Both the position numbers and the translations under genes were made by a program. Below are positions 7,319-14,990 of a stretch of DNA of 14,990 nucleotides, in pieces (positions within the stretch are counted from its first letter, which is position 1; each line of letters begins with the position of its first letter). Source of the stretch: an uncultured Clostridia bacterium (GTDB lineage: Bacteria > Bacillota > Clostridia > Oscillospirales > Ruminococcaceae). Under the pieces are notes generated by a model that was not told the origin of the DNA, ran no database searches, and saw only the letters and a program-made list of their open reading frames with translations. The stretch lies in contig CAMWVO010000013.1 in assembly GCA_947177695.1 (NCBI GenBank), positions 1-14,990 on the forward strand. Direction: 5' to 3'.

Positions 7319-7414
7319 AGCAAATGATAATTATACGGAAGTAATTTTCATCTCGGAAACAAAATTGAATGTACTTACTGTAAACGGCGGCAGGCAAAAA
7401 GGCTCAGCCTTTCG
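7319..7414 (-). repeat. Isolated fifth copy of the ~94-bp repeat, in the mraY-ftsW gap
   Basis: On the minus strand this copy carries the same order of blocks as the array at 846-1225. AAAGGCTGAGCCTTT (7398-7412) comes first, then TTGCCTGCCGCCGTTTA (closest to copy 1), then CAATTTTGTTTCCGAGATG, then ACTTCCGTATAATT (compare ACTTCTGTATCG in copy 3). The overall length matches, about 94 bp. A single, full-length, separately placed copy indicates that the 94-bp unit is a discrete element, not just a product of local tandem duplication. The second dyad is lost in this copy. The first palindrome followed by five T's could act as a weak terminator after mraY. The ends are approximate. Confidence 0.85.
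7330..7358 (-). promoter_or_regulatory. Possible promoter for ftsW, inside the repeat copy
   Basis: On the minus strand, a perfect -10 box TATAAT (7330-7335) is preceded at 17 bp by TTCCGA (7353-7358), a weak -35 with three of six consensus bases. The start would be near 7323, about 22 nt before the ftsW ATG, leaving room for the AGGAGG at about 7310-7315. TTCCGA belongs to the conserved CCGAGA block of the repeat. The TATAAT falls in its variable 3' part. Confidence 0.5.
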
Positions 7415-7435
7415 GTATACCGTTTAGGGTTCGTA

Positions 7436-8446
7436 TCAAAGATTGTATATCAGATTTGCCGCAACGCCCGCAATAAGGGCTGCGGAGGAAAATGCGATAA
7501 CTATTTTATATTCCGACCAGCCGCACATCTCAAAGTGGTGATGTATGGGAGACATTTTAAAAAGTCTCTTGCCCTTTGTCAGCTTGAAGTACAAGACCTG
7601 TATAACCACCGAAAGCGCGTCCAGAACGTACACTATTGCAATAAGGGCAAGCAGCAGATGCTTGTGCATCGCAAATCCCAAAGCGCAGACCGCTCCGCCC
7701 AGAAACATTGAGCCTGTGTCGCCCATGAAAACCTTTGCGGGGTGGAGGTTCCAGAGCAAAAAGCCGAGACACCCTCCCGCAAGAGCCATTCCGAATATGG
7801 AGTATTCCCACTCGCCCATAGCCGCGCAGAGCATTACAAATGAAAGTCCGACTATAACCGTTACCGAGCCGCAGAGACCGTCCACGCCGTCGGTAAGGTT
7901 TACCGCGTTTGTGAGGAATATCAGGTACAGCACCATGACCGGGTAGTACAGTATCCCGAAATCAAGCTCGCCGAAAAAGGGAAACTCAATTGCCGTTGAG
8001 CGGTCTCCCAGCAGCCACAGCGCGTACAGAAAAGCAATGCTGAGTATCAGCTGCATAATCATTTTCTGCTTTGCTTTCAGACCCAAGTTCTGCTTTTTCA
8101 CAGCCTTGATGTAGTCGTCGGTAAAGCCTATGCAGGCGTTTAAAAGCGCAAAGGCAAGTCCCGCAAGAAGACGGTAAAGTCCCGTGTTGTCGGGAACTGC
8201 CGCCGCATTTGCCTGTCTGAAGCGGAACACCGCGTATCCCACAGCCACCGCGGCAACAGTGCCGATGATGAACATAAAGCCGCCCATCATTGGTGTACCC
8301 TGCTTGCTTTTGTGCCATGCGGGACCTTTCTCATATATAGTCTGACCGAAATGCAGCTTTTTAAGCAGCGGAATGAGAAAAATTCCCGTTACCGCCGATA
8401 TGCCGAACGCTATCAGCGCAACAGCCATATTTATCCAGAACGGCAT
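7436..8446 (-). CDS. mraY: Phospho-MurNAc-pentapeptide transferase MraY
   Basis: MraY is a polytopic membrane enzyme that transfers phospho-MurNAc-pentapeptide from UDP to undecaprenyl phosphate, forming lipid I. The 336 residues contain the family hallmarks in order. These are KGPAWHKSKQGTPMMGG (40-56), the metal-binding pair D110-D111 in GFTDDYIK, NAVNLTDGVDGL (180-191), FMGDTGSMFLGG (240-251) and the histidine cluster SPIHHHFEMCGWSE (299-312). About ten hydrophobic segments are spread through the sequence. The ATG at 8446 has AAGGAG about ten bases upstream. The gene follows the murE-murF fusion after 55 bp. In the usual Firmicute order the next gene would be murD. Here there are 134 bp with a repeat copy, followed by ftsW. 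Confidence 0.97.
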   Translation of the reverse strand: MPFWINMAVALIAFGISAVTGIFLIPLLKKLHFGQTIYEKGPAWHKSKQGTPMMGGFMFIIGTVAAVAVGYAVFRFRQANAAAVPDNTGLYRLLAGLAFALLNACIGFTDDYIKAVKKQNLGLKAKQKMIMQLILSIAFLYALWLLGDRSTAIEFPFFGELDFGILYYPVMVLYLIFLTNAVNLTDGVDGLCGSVTVIVGLSFVMLCAAMGEWEYSIFGMALAGGCLGFLLWNLHPAKVFMGDTGSMFLGGAVCALGFAMHKHLLLALIAIVYVLDALSVVIQVLYFKLTKGKRLFKMSPIHHHFEMCGWSEYKIVIAFSSAALIAGVAANLIYNL

Positions 8447-8501
8447 TTATCAGTATCTCCTTTTTAGTTAAATTAATACATTTGCCAAAACGGTTCACCG
8501 C

Positions 8502-11384
8502 TTAACAATCCTTGTAGAATTCCTCAATTATCTCTTCAAGGTGCATACCGCGGCTTGCTTTAAAGAGCACGATATCGTTTGGTCTGAGCTTGTATTTCAT
8601 AAAGTTCAGCACCGTTTTCGGGTCGTCGGAGCTTCCCGCGTGCATACCAAGCTCGTCTGCGCGGGCGGCAATGGCGGCGGAATTTTTTCCGTAGCAGACC
8701 ATTAAGTCCACGCCCTTTTTCACAACGTATTCGCCCACCTGTCTGTGAAGCTCCTCGGACTTGTCGCCAAGCTCCAGCATATCTCCCAGAACGGCAACGC
8801 GTCTGCCGCCCTCCTTGGGCTTCATTTCGCAGAGAACGTCTATCGCCGCTTTCATGGAATCGGGGGAAGCATTGTAGCAGTCCGCGATTATCATCTGCTC
8901 TCCCCGCTTCTGGACGTGCTGACGGAGGGAGTCGGGCTGGAAGCCGCTGAGCATTTCCGCTGCCGCAACAGGGTCGCAGCCTGCCTTTATCGCGGTGCAT
9001 ATCGCCGCAAGGGCGTTGTAGATATGATGCCGTCCCAGACAGAAAAGCGCAACGTCGCAGATCATTTCGTCACCGTGTCTGACGTTGAAATACATTCTGT
9101 CGGGGTATGTGCATATCTCGGTGGCTCTGTAGTCGGCGTCGGGATTGTCTATACCGTAGGTAATGACTTCACGGTAGCCCTCATACTCGTTTTTAAGAGG
9201 GGCAAGCAGCTTGTCGTCGCCGTTCAGTATCATTGGAGCGTGTCTGTCCGCGCCCTTGAGTATTTCAAGCTTTGCGTCCAGAATACCCTGCTGAGAGCCG
9301 AGATTTTCTATGTGCGAATACCCGATATTGGTTATAACGCATATTGTCGGCTTGGACGCTCTGGAAAGCTTTTCTATCTCTCCGAAGTCGGACATACCCA
9401 TTTCCAGAACAGCCGCCGAACAGCTTCTGTTAAGTCCGAACACGGTGAAGGGCAGACCTATCTCATTGTTGTGGTTTCCCTCGGTCTTGTGAACGCTGTG
9501 CTTGCAGGACAGCGCAAGAGCGATCATGTCCTTTGTGGAGGTTTTTCCCACGCTTCCCGTAACGCCCACAACAACGTGGTCGTATCTCATTCTGTGATGG
9601 CGGGCAAGGTCAAGCAGAGCCTTGCGGCAGTTTTTCACCACAACGCTGGGCACGTTCGGGATAGTACGTTCCGTTATCGCCAGCACCGCGCCCTTGTCCA
9701 CCGCCTGACGGGCAAAGTCGTGTCCGTCGAAGCGTTCGCCCTTTAGGGCAACGAAAACGCCTCCCTGAACGACCTCCCTCGTGTCGGAGAAAAACCAGGG
9801 CATAGGTATTTTTCTTTCGTAATTCCTGATGGAGAAAGGCTTTCCGCCCGTAACGTCCATTATTTCGTTAATGGTCATCATGTCGTACATTTCGGGGTCG
9901 TATCTTCTGCGGACGTAGCTCTGCATTATTTCCTGCACTATTTCACGCTCGTCGAAATGTATATGCACGTCGTCCTTAAGTATCTGGTAGTCCTCGTGAC
10001 CCTTTCCCGCAAGGACGATTATGTCGTCCTTTTCAGCAATGGTGATAGCCCTGCGGATAGCGGCTTTGCGGTCGGTAATTCTTATATAGGGCTTGGTATG
10101 CTCCAGTCCCGCAACAATATCGTCTATGATTGCTTCGGGATCCTCATTCCGCGGATTGTCCGAGGTGACGATAAGCAGGTCGGCGTATTTTTCCGCAGCC
10201 TGCGCCATAAGCGGACGCTTTGTCTTATCCCTGTCTCCGCCGCAGCCGAACAGACATATGAGCCGTCCCGAACAGTTTTCCTTTATGTTGGGGAGCATAT
10301 TTTCCAGCGCGTCGGGGGAGTGGGCATAGTCGCATATTATCATAAAGTCCCTGCCCGTAGGGATAAACTCGCACCTGCCCTTTACTCCGGGGAAACCTCC
10401 CAAAGCGGAGGATATGGCGTTTATAGGGAGACTAAGCTTTACGCAGACAGCTATAGCCTCCACTGCGTTAAGGACGTTGTAAAGTCCCATCATAGGCAGA
10501 GCAAAGGGGTGGCTTTTATTTGCCGCGCTTACCCAGAAGCGGGTAATGCCGTTTTCAAACTTGATCTTGTCGCCTTTAAGGTCGGCAGCCTGACCGCTTA
10601 TGGAGCAGGATATTCTCTCCACGCCGCTGTCCGCAAGCTCGTTGTAAAGGCGCATTCCGTAGTGGTCGTCGATATTTATGACGGCGGTCTCGCAGTGCTC
10701 GGTGAAAAGCTTTTTCTTTGCTTCGTAGTAGCTTTCCATATCGCCGTGGTAGTCAAGATGATCCTGAGAAAGATTTGTAAAGACCGCAAGCCTGAACTTT
10801 GCGGGACCTATCCTGTTCTGCGCAAGAGCAAAGGAGGAGACCTCCATAACAACGCAGTCGCAGCCGCTTTTCGCCATGTCGTACCAAAGCTTATAGAGCT
10901 CGAACACGCGGGGGGTCGTGGGGGTCGAACCGTCGGTCTGGACGGGCTTGCCGTTGATAAGAGAACCCGTCGTGCCGATAAAGCCCACGCGGTGTCCCTT
11001 TGCGGCTAAGATTTCCTTTATCATAGTGGCGAGAGTGGTCTTTCCGTTAGTACCCGTAACGCCGATAAGCTTCATTCTCCGTTCGGGGTGATTGAACCAT
11101 GCGGCGCAGAGATGTCCGTAAAATACCCGCGTGTCGGGAACAATGATCTGATTGTCAAGAAACAGGTCGCAGTCTGTGACAACGCACAGCGCGCCCTTTT
11201 CCAGAGCCTGTTCCGCAAAATCGTGACCGTCAAAATGCGCGCCCCTGATACATACGAAAACAAAGCCCTCGGCAACCTCCTCGGTGTTGTCGGTAACACC
11301 CTCCACCGCCGCTTTCATATTATTTACTGACACCGTTACGGACATTCCTTTGCCCGCTTCGTTCAAAAGCTCGTCAAGTCTCAT
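8502..11384 (-). CDS. murE-murF: MurE-MurF fusion: meso-DAP-adding and D-Ala-D-Ala-adding Mur ligase in one chain
   Basis: This is one uninterrupted frame of 960 residues holding two complete Mur ligases. The MurE half (about 1-487) adds the third residue to UDP-MurNAc-L-Ala-D-Glu. It shows TGTNGKTT (110-117), STPTTP (153-158), EVSS (181-184), K223 in YYEAKKKLF (the carbamylated lysine position) and DNPR (409-412), the motif of meso-DAP-specific enzymes. The MurF half (from about 502) adds D-Ala-D-Ala. It shows TGSVGKTSTK (609-618), NHNNEIGLP (637-645), EMGMSDFGEI (661-670) and DCYNASPDSM (835-844). A linker of roughly 15 residues (QSYVRRRYDPEMYD) joins them. I read the codons across the junction (about 9860-9960) and found no stop or frame change. 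The start is the ATG at 11384, with AGAGG at normal spacing. Upstream in-frame starts lie in that site or inside the PBP gene. The gene follows the PBP gene after 28 bp. Confidence 0.95.
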   Translation of the reverse strand: MRLDELLNEAGKGMSVTVSVNNMKAAVEGVTDNTEEVAEGFVFVCIRGAHFDGHDFAEQALEKGALCVVTDCDLFLDNQIIVPDTRVFYGHLCAAWFNHPERRMKLIGVTGTNGKTTLATMIKEILAAKGHRVGFIGTTGSLINGKPVQTDGSTPTTPRVFELYKLWYDMAKSGCDCVVMEVSSFALAQNRIGPAKFRLAVFTNLSQDHLDYHGDMESYYEAKKKLFTEHCETAVINIDDHYGMRLYNELADSGVERISCSISGQAADLKGDKIKFENGITRFWVSAANKSHPFALPMMGLYNVLNAVEAIAVCVKLSLPINAISSALGGFPGVKGRCEFIPTGRDFMIICDYAHSPDALENMLPNIKENCSGRLICLFGCGGDRDKTKRPLMAQAAEKYADLLIVTSDNPRNEDPEAIIDDIVAGLEHTKPYIRITDRKAAIRRAITIAEKDDIIVLAGKGHEDYQILKDDVHIHFDEREIVQEIMQSYVRRRYDPEMYDMMTINEIMDVTGGKPFSIRNYERKIPMPWFFSDTREVVQGGVFVALKGERFDGHDFARQAVDKGAVLAITERTIPNVPSVVVKNCRKALLDLARHHRMRYDHVVVGVTGSVGKTSTKDMIALALSCKHSVHKTEGNHNNEIGLPFTVFGLNRSCSAAVLEMGMSDFGEIEKLSRASKPTICVITNIGYSHIENLGSQQGILDAKLEILKGADRHAPMILNGDDKLLAPLKNEYEGYREVITYGIDNPDADYRATEICTYPDRMYFNVRHGDEMICDVALFCLGRHHIYNALAAICTAIKAGCDPVAAAEMLSGFQPDSLRQHVQKRGEQMIIADCYNASPDSMKAAIDVLCEMKPKEGGRRVAVLGDMLELGDKSEELHRQVGEYVVKKGVDLMVCYGKNSAAIAARADELGMHAGSSDDPKTVLNFMKYKLRPNDIVLFKASRGMHLEEIIEEFYKDC

Positions 11385-11412
11385 TCGGATCATCCTCTCT
11401 TTATGTACCCGT

Positions 11413-13722
11413 CTATCCCTCGTCCTTGATAACAAAGGTAACTTCTATGATAGTACCCTTGGGTACGATATTTCCCTCGGCGTAATTCTGGCTGTATGCT
11501 TTAGCGCCCGAATGGTTAGCCGCGCCGTCTCCCACCTTGAAGTTAAGATCGGCGTTTGTCAGAATGGCGTTTACGTCGGACAGTCCGTAGCCGATAATGT
11601 TGGGGACTGTGGTGTATTCCGTCTCGTAATTTTCCTCGGTGTAGAGCACAACTCTTCCGTTTCTCGGTATGGAGCTTGCCCTCGGAGGAACCTGCGCAAC
11701 CACCTTGTCGCCGCTTCCGATAACGGTTACCTTTAGGCTGAGCGCTTCGAGGGTCTCCTTGGCAATGCTTACCGTCTCGCCCTCAACGGCGGGTAGGGTA
11801 ACGCCTAGAGCTTCAAGCTCCTCTTTTGTGTATTCGGGGTAGTAGCCCATATAGGGCAGAGCCTCTTTCAGAACGTTTACCACTGCGGGAACCGCAACAA
11901 TGCTTCCGTAGTACATCAGCGAACCGTTTGCGTCCTTTGCGGTAGGCTCGTCAACCATAACAAGCATGATTATTTCCGGGTCGTCCGCAGGAGCGAACGC
12001 GCAGTATGAGGAAACGTACAGATCGTCGTTTCCCGTTTCGCGGCTCTTGTCGATCTTCTGGGACGTTCCCGATTTTCCTCCGATAGCGTAGCCCTTGATG
12101 TAGGCGTTTGAACCGTCCTTTCTGTTTACCACCGATTCAAGGACTTCCCGCATTTCCGCGGAGGTCTCCTCGGAAATGACCTGTCTCCTTATGGACGGCT
12201 CGGTGGTCTTGATAACGTTTCCGTTGTGATCGACGATCTTGCTTACAACGTAAGGTGTAACAAGATATCCGCCGTTTACCACCGCGGCGTACGCGGTTAT
12301 CATCTGAAGCGGAGTTACCTTGTTGGTCTGTCCGAAAGAACAGGACGCAAGCTCAACGGGACCTTTCTCGCTGGTGTTGACGTAAATGCTGTTCTCCTCG
12401 CCGGGCAGGTCTATGCCCGTAGGCTCTGTGAAGCCGTAGGCTTTGAAGTATTCAAAGAATTTGTCCCTGCCGAGAAGCTGTCCTATCTGAATAAAGGCAG
12501 GGTTGCAGGAGTTCGTCATCGCCGTGGTGAAGTCCTGCGTGCCGTGTGAATAGGTAGACCAGCAGTGAATGTCTGTATCGGCGACGGTGATCACCTGTCC
12601 GCAGTTGAAAGACGAGTTAAGGTTTATGGCTTTTTCCTCCAGAGCCGCCGAGCCCGTTACAACCTTGAAAACCGAACCGGGATAGTACAGCTCCGTGATA
12701 GCCTTGTTTTTCCACTGCTGCTCACGCAGAGTTGCGTACATGGTGTTGTATTCCTCGTCGTCAAGGATACCCGAAAGCTTTGCTGTATCCGCAGGGTTGT
12801 AGAGAGAATTTCTGTCGTTAAGGTTGAAGCCGGGAGTACTCGCCATAGCAAGTACAGCTCCGGTGTTGACGTTCATGATTATGGCGCAGGCACGGTTCTG
12901 TACGTCGTGAGCCTCCACCTGCTGTTCGAGATATTTTTCCGCGTAGTACTGCAAATTCATGTCCAATGTAAGGTAAAGGGAATTTCCGTCCTGCGCTTCG
13001 TATATCTTGTCGTTCTTGTAGGGCATTTCGTTCTGGAAAGCGTCCACCGCAGAAATGACCTTTCCGTCCACGCCCTTTAAGTAGTCGTTGTATTTGGACT
13101 CAACGCCGTAAATGCCGTCCCCGTCGTAGTTGGTGAAGCCTATTACCGCCGCCGCAAGCTCGCCCTGGGGATAGTACCGCTTTGTGTCAAGTTCGCGGAA
13201 AATAAGTCCGTAAATGTCAGCTTCGTTCACTCTTGCAATAATGTCGTCGGCTTTAGGCTTTTCAATGGATTTGGCAATGTTCGCCCACTGGGAGGTCTCT
13301 CCGTTTGCGGTAAGCTGCTTTACCGCATATTCATAGGAAACGTTCAGCTCCTCGCTGAGGATAGTCGCCGCCGCGTCGATCATGCGCTGGGATTCGGGAA
13401 TGCCCTCCTGTTCTTTTCCGTCAGCTTTGTCCTTAGCTTCTTTCTGCTGCTGAACATATATCATATTCGGATTAACGTTAATGGAGTACACCGTGGCGGA
13501 CTGAGCCAGTATCTTTCCGTTGGCGTCGTAAATGCTGCCGCGGTTCGCCTTAACGGTCTTGCTCTTGAACTGAGTGTCGTTGGCAAGGGTCTGATATTTC
13601 AGATTATCGGTAATGGAGGTCTCGAACAGGCTTACCAGTATCCAGCCGGTAAACGCCAGAAAGATAGGCAGTACCACCAGATTTAGCTTGAACCTCATTT
13701 TATTTGTAGGCTGATAAGACAA
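11413..13722 (-). CDS. Class B penicillin-binding protein, PBP2x/SpoVD/FtsI-like, with two PASTA domains
   Basis: This is a membrane-anchored transpeptidase that cross-links septal peptidoglycan and partners with FtsW. It has 769 residues. A short cytoplasmic tail and one membrane segment (about 13-33) are followed by the PBP dimerisation domain, which includes RGSIYDANGKILA (61-73). The transpeptidase domain carries the active-site serine S350 in SVFK (350-353), SCN (405-407) and KSG (550-552). Two PASTA domains (about 643-696 and 705-765) end the protein. Streptococcal PBP2x also has KSG and two PASTA domains, so PBP2x-like fits better than SpoVD, which normally has one. The start is a TTG at 13722, with AGGAG eight bases upstream. 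The first in-frame ATG is eight codons later and too far from that site. The gene follows ftsL after 111 bp containing a strong hairpin. Confidence 0.93.
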   Translation of the reverse strand: MSYQPTNKMRFKLNLVVLPIFLAFTGWILVSLFETSITDNLKYQTLANDTQFKSKTVKANRGSIYDANGKILAQSATVYSINVNPNMIYVQQQKEAKDKADGKEQEGIPESQRMIDAAATILSEELNVSYEYAVKQLTANGETSQWANIAKSIEKPKADDIIARVNEADIYGLIFRELDTKRYYPQGELAAAVIGFTNYDGDGIYGVESKYNDYLKGVDGKVISAVDAFQNEMPYKNDKIYEAQDGNSLYLTLDMNLQYYAEKYLEQQVEAHDVQNRACAIIMNVNTGAVLAMASTPGFNLNDRNSLYNPADTAKLSGILDDEEYNTMYATLREQQWKNKAITELYYPGSVFKVVTGSAALEEKAINLNSSFNCGQVITVADTDIHCWSTYSHGTQDFTTAMTNSCNPAFIQIGQLLGRDKFFEYFKAYGFTEPTGIDLPGEENSIYVNTSEKGPVELASCSFGQTNKVTPLQMITAYAAVVNGGYLVTPYVVSKIVDHNGNVIKTTEPSIRRQVISEETSAEMREVLESVVNRKDGSNAYIKGYAIGGKSGTSQKIDKSRETGNDDLYVSSYCAFAPADDPEIIMLVMVDEPTAKDANGSLMYYGSIVAVPAVVNVLKEALPYMGYYPEYTKEELEALGVTLPAVEGETVSIAKETLEALSLKVTVIGSGDKVVAQVPPRASSIPRNGRVVLYTEENYETEYTTVPNIIGYGLSDVNAILTNADLNFKVGDGAANHSGAKAYSQNYAEGNIVPKGTIIEVTFVIKDEG

Positions 13723-13784
13723 AATGTCCGCTCCTTTCGGGGAAATATTTTTACCCTAAATACACCAAAACCCCTCGTCCAAAA

Positions 13785-13818
13785 TAGGGCGATCCGTTTT
13801 CAGAACGGTGCCGCCCTA
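13785..13818 (-). repeat. Strong inverted repeat between ftsL and the PBP gene
   Basis: TAGGGCG (13785-13791) pairs with CGCCCTA (13812-13818). Inside it, CCGTT (13794-13798) pairs with AACGG (13804-13808) around a 5-nt loop. This gives a 12-bp stem interrupted by a small internal bulge. On the minus strand it is followed by only four T's. It may be a leaky terminator, an mRNA processing or stability element, or a member of a dispersed palindrome family. It lies just after the ftsL stop, and ribosome access to the PBP gene about 60 bp downstream would not be blocked by it. Confidence 0.7.
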
Positions 13819-13833
13819 AAACATACTATTTCG

Positions 13834-14295
13834 TCAGCCGCGGATATATTCCACAAAATCGCCGAAAGCGTTCTTTATCTTGAGGAAAATATTATCCTCG
13901 CTTTCGGGGATATCCGCAACGCTGCCGTTGGAAATGCTGACATACTCTATCTGCGACTTGTCCAGCTTCTGCATACCGAGTATCTCCTCGGCATAGCTTT
14001 CAACGGATTTCAGCGCAGTCTTCTCCTCAATTTCCGACTGCATTCTCACGTTTTCGCTGGCGAGCATTTCCACAGCCTTGCTCTGCGCCGTTATCTCCGC
14101 GTGTATAGACGCGTTTTCAACTTTTCCGTAAATGACCGCACCGAGGATAAGTCCCGCCGCAGCCGTGCAGGCTATCATCTTGGGCGCAGAGCCCACGTGT
14201 TCCGCACGCTGTCTGCGGACCCGTATTTTGGGCGCTTTTTCGGGAGCTACGTCCTCGTATTTGGTAAGGTCGTAGGCAAGATTGTTCTTACTCAT
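13834..14295 (-). CDS. ftsL: FtsL/DivIC-family septum protein
   Basis: This is a small bitopic divisome protein of 153 residues, expected to form a coiled-coil complex with DivIB and DivIC that activates FtsW and its PBP. The N-terminus is cytoplasmic and basic (KIRVRRQR, 23-30). One membrane segment covers about 39-57. A heptad-like region (about 60-97) follows, and then YAEEILGMQKLDKSQIEYVSI (101-121), the typical end of the FtsL/DivIC domain. An acidic and hydrophobic tail of about 30 residues closes the protein. The ATG at 14295 has GAAAGGA at close spacing. Sequence identity in this family is very low. Position between rsmH and the PBP gene is what makes FtsL more likely than DivIC. Confidence 0.85.
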   Translation of the reverse strand: MSKNNLAYDLTKYEDVAPEKAPKIRVRRQRAEHVGSAPKMIACTAAAGLILGAVIYGKVENASIHAEITAQSKAVEMLASENVRMQSEIEEKTALKSVESYAEEILGMQKLDKSQIEYVSISNGSVADIPESEDNIFLKIKNAFGDFVEYIRG

Positions 14296-14345
14296 TTTTT
14301 ATCCTTTCTTTTGTCCGTATCCGTTTCAGCTTTGCATCTTTTTCT

Positions 14346-14990
14346 CTAAAGCTTTTCTATTACTCTCAGCTTTGCGCTTCTGCTTCTGGGATTTCTCTCC
14401 AGTTCTTCGGAGGAAGCCTCAACGGGCTTTCGGTTTACCAGACGTCCCCGCGGAGTACGTCCGCAAACGCACTGAGGAAAATCGGGGGGACATATGCAGC
14501 CCTTGCAGAACGACGCAAATCTTTGCTTGACTATCCTGTCCTCAAGGGAGTGAAAGGTTATCACACAAAGCCTGCCGCCTGTTTTGAGAAGCTCGAAAGC
14601 TTCGTCCAGACCTCTGTCAAGATGCTCGAACTCGCAGTTTACAGCAATCCTTAACGCCTGAAAGGTCTTTCGGCAGGGGTTCTTGTCTCTTTTGAATTTT
14701 GCGGGAACGGAGCTTCCAACGATATCCGCAAGCTCTCCCGTGGTTTCTATTGGTTTGACGGCGCGCCGCCTGACTATCTCTCCCGCAATGCGGCGGCTGA
14801 ATTTTTCCTCGCCGTACTCGAACAGTATCCTGCTCAGTTCCTCCTCGGCAAGGGTATTCACCAAATCGGCGGCGGTCTGCCCCTCCCGGGACATTCTCAT
14901 ATCCAGCGGAGCGTTTCCGTGATATGAAAAACCTCTTTCCTCGGTGTCAAGCTGATGTGAGGACACTCCCAAGTCAAGGAGAATGCCGTC
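14346..14990 (-). CDS. rsmH: 16S rRNA (cytosine-1402-N4) methyltransferase RsmH (MraW), 5' end cut by window edge
   Basis: RsmH uses S-adenosylmethionine to methylate N4 of C1402 in 16S rRNA, near the ribosomal P site. About 214 C-terminal residues are present, out of roughly 310 usual for the family. The frame stays open to base 14990, where it encodes DGILLDLGVSSHQLD, a conserved RsmH block. The N-terminal SAM-binding part is therefore outside the window. Further motifs are PLDMRM, GGRLCVITFHSLEDRIVK, the cysteine-rich CKGCICPPDFPQCVCG and a basic C-terminus (RNPRSRSAKLRVIEKL). There is no internal start to consider. It is a standard first or second gene of dcw clusters, and an mraZ gene would be expected just upstream, beyond the edge. 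It lies 50 bp before ftsL in the same direction. Confidence 0.96.
   Translation of the reverse strand, partial: DGILLDLGVSSHQLDTEERGFSYHGNAPLDMRMSREGQTAADLVNTLAEEELSRILFEYGEEKFSRRIAGEIVRRRAVKPIETTGELADIVGSSVPAKFKRDKNPCRKTFQALRIAVNCEFEHLDRGLDEAFELLKTGGRLCVITFHSLEDRIVKQRFASFCKGCICPPDFPQCVCGRTPRGRLVNRKPVEASSEELERNPRSRSAKLRVIEKL

Noticed and set aside
8745..11009. Two long plus-strand open frames (8745-9746 and 9957-11009; 333 and 350 codons) opposite the murE-murF gene
   Set aside because: They are the complement of a strongly supported gene with all its motifs. Their translations show no recognisable domain, and I saw no ribosome site or promoter worth reporting. They are shadow frames produced by codon bias.
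12067..12075. KSG instead of KTG in the PBP third active-site motif, as a possible defect
   Set aside because: Streptococcal PBP2x also carries KSG and is an active transpeptidase. SxxK and SxN are intact.

Overview
The window is a division and cell wall (dcw) gene cluster, with ten genes in a row on the minus strand, plus most of a LytTR-type response regulator beyond its 3' end. Gene content and sequence style suggest a Gram-positive member of the Clostridia, and my inference is a Ruminococcus/Oscillospiraceae-like bacterium. The supporting points are a PASTA-tailed class B PBP, a DivIB-type FtsQ, strong AGGAGG ribosome sites, sigma-A-like promoters, roughly balanced base composition, and a MurE with the DNPR motif of meso-diaminopimelate-adding enzymes. 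I cannot name a species.

Read in the direction of transcription, from high to low coordinates, the order is: rsmH (5' end beyond the window), an ftsL-like gene, a PBP2x/SpoVD-like transpeptidase, a single-frame murE-murF fusion, mraY, ftsW/spoVE, murG, murA, divIB/ftsQ and ftsZ. After ftsZ comes a gene-free stretch of about 570 bp. It holds four tandem copies of a roughly 94-bp dyad-rich repeat, an intrinsic terminator on the minus strand, and a strong promoter for the response regulator that runs off the left edge.

The genes form one pathway. MurA starts UDP-MurNAc synthesis. The MurE-MurF protein adds meso-DAP and then D-Ala-D-Ala. MraY moves the pentapeptide to the lipid carrier and MurG makes lipid II. 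FtsW polymerises it and the PBP cross-links it, under control of the FtsL/DivIB complex at the FtsZ ring. RsmH methylates 16S rRNA and is a usual upstream cluster member. murD, murC, murB and ftsA, which often sit in such clusters, are absent here and must be elsewhere if present.

The core genes are conventional. The points most worth a second look are the MurE-MurF fusion, the 94-bp repeat family (four tandem copies behind ftsZ, and one isolated copy in the mraY-ftsW gap, where murD would normally lie, that overlaps a promoter-like sequence), a GC-rich palindrome that abuts the ftsW stop codon, and an FtsZ with a short linker and a divergent C-terminal tail. I see no phage, transposase, CRISPR, toxin or defence gene, and no convincing new protein system.
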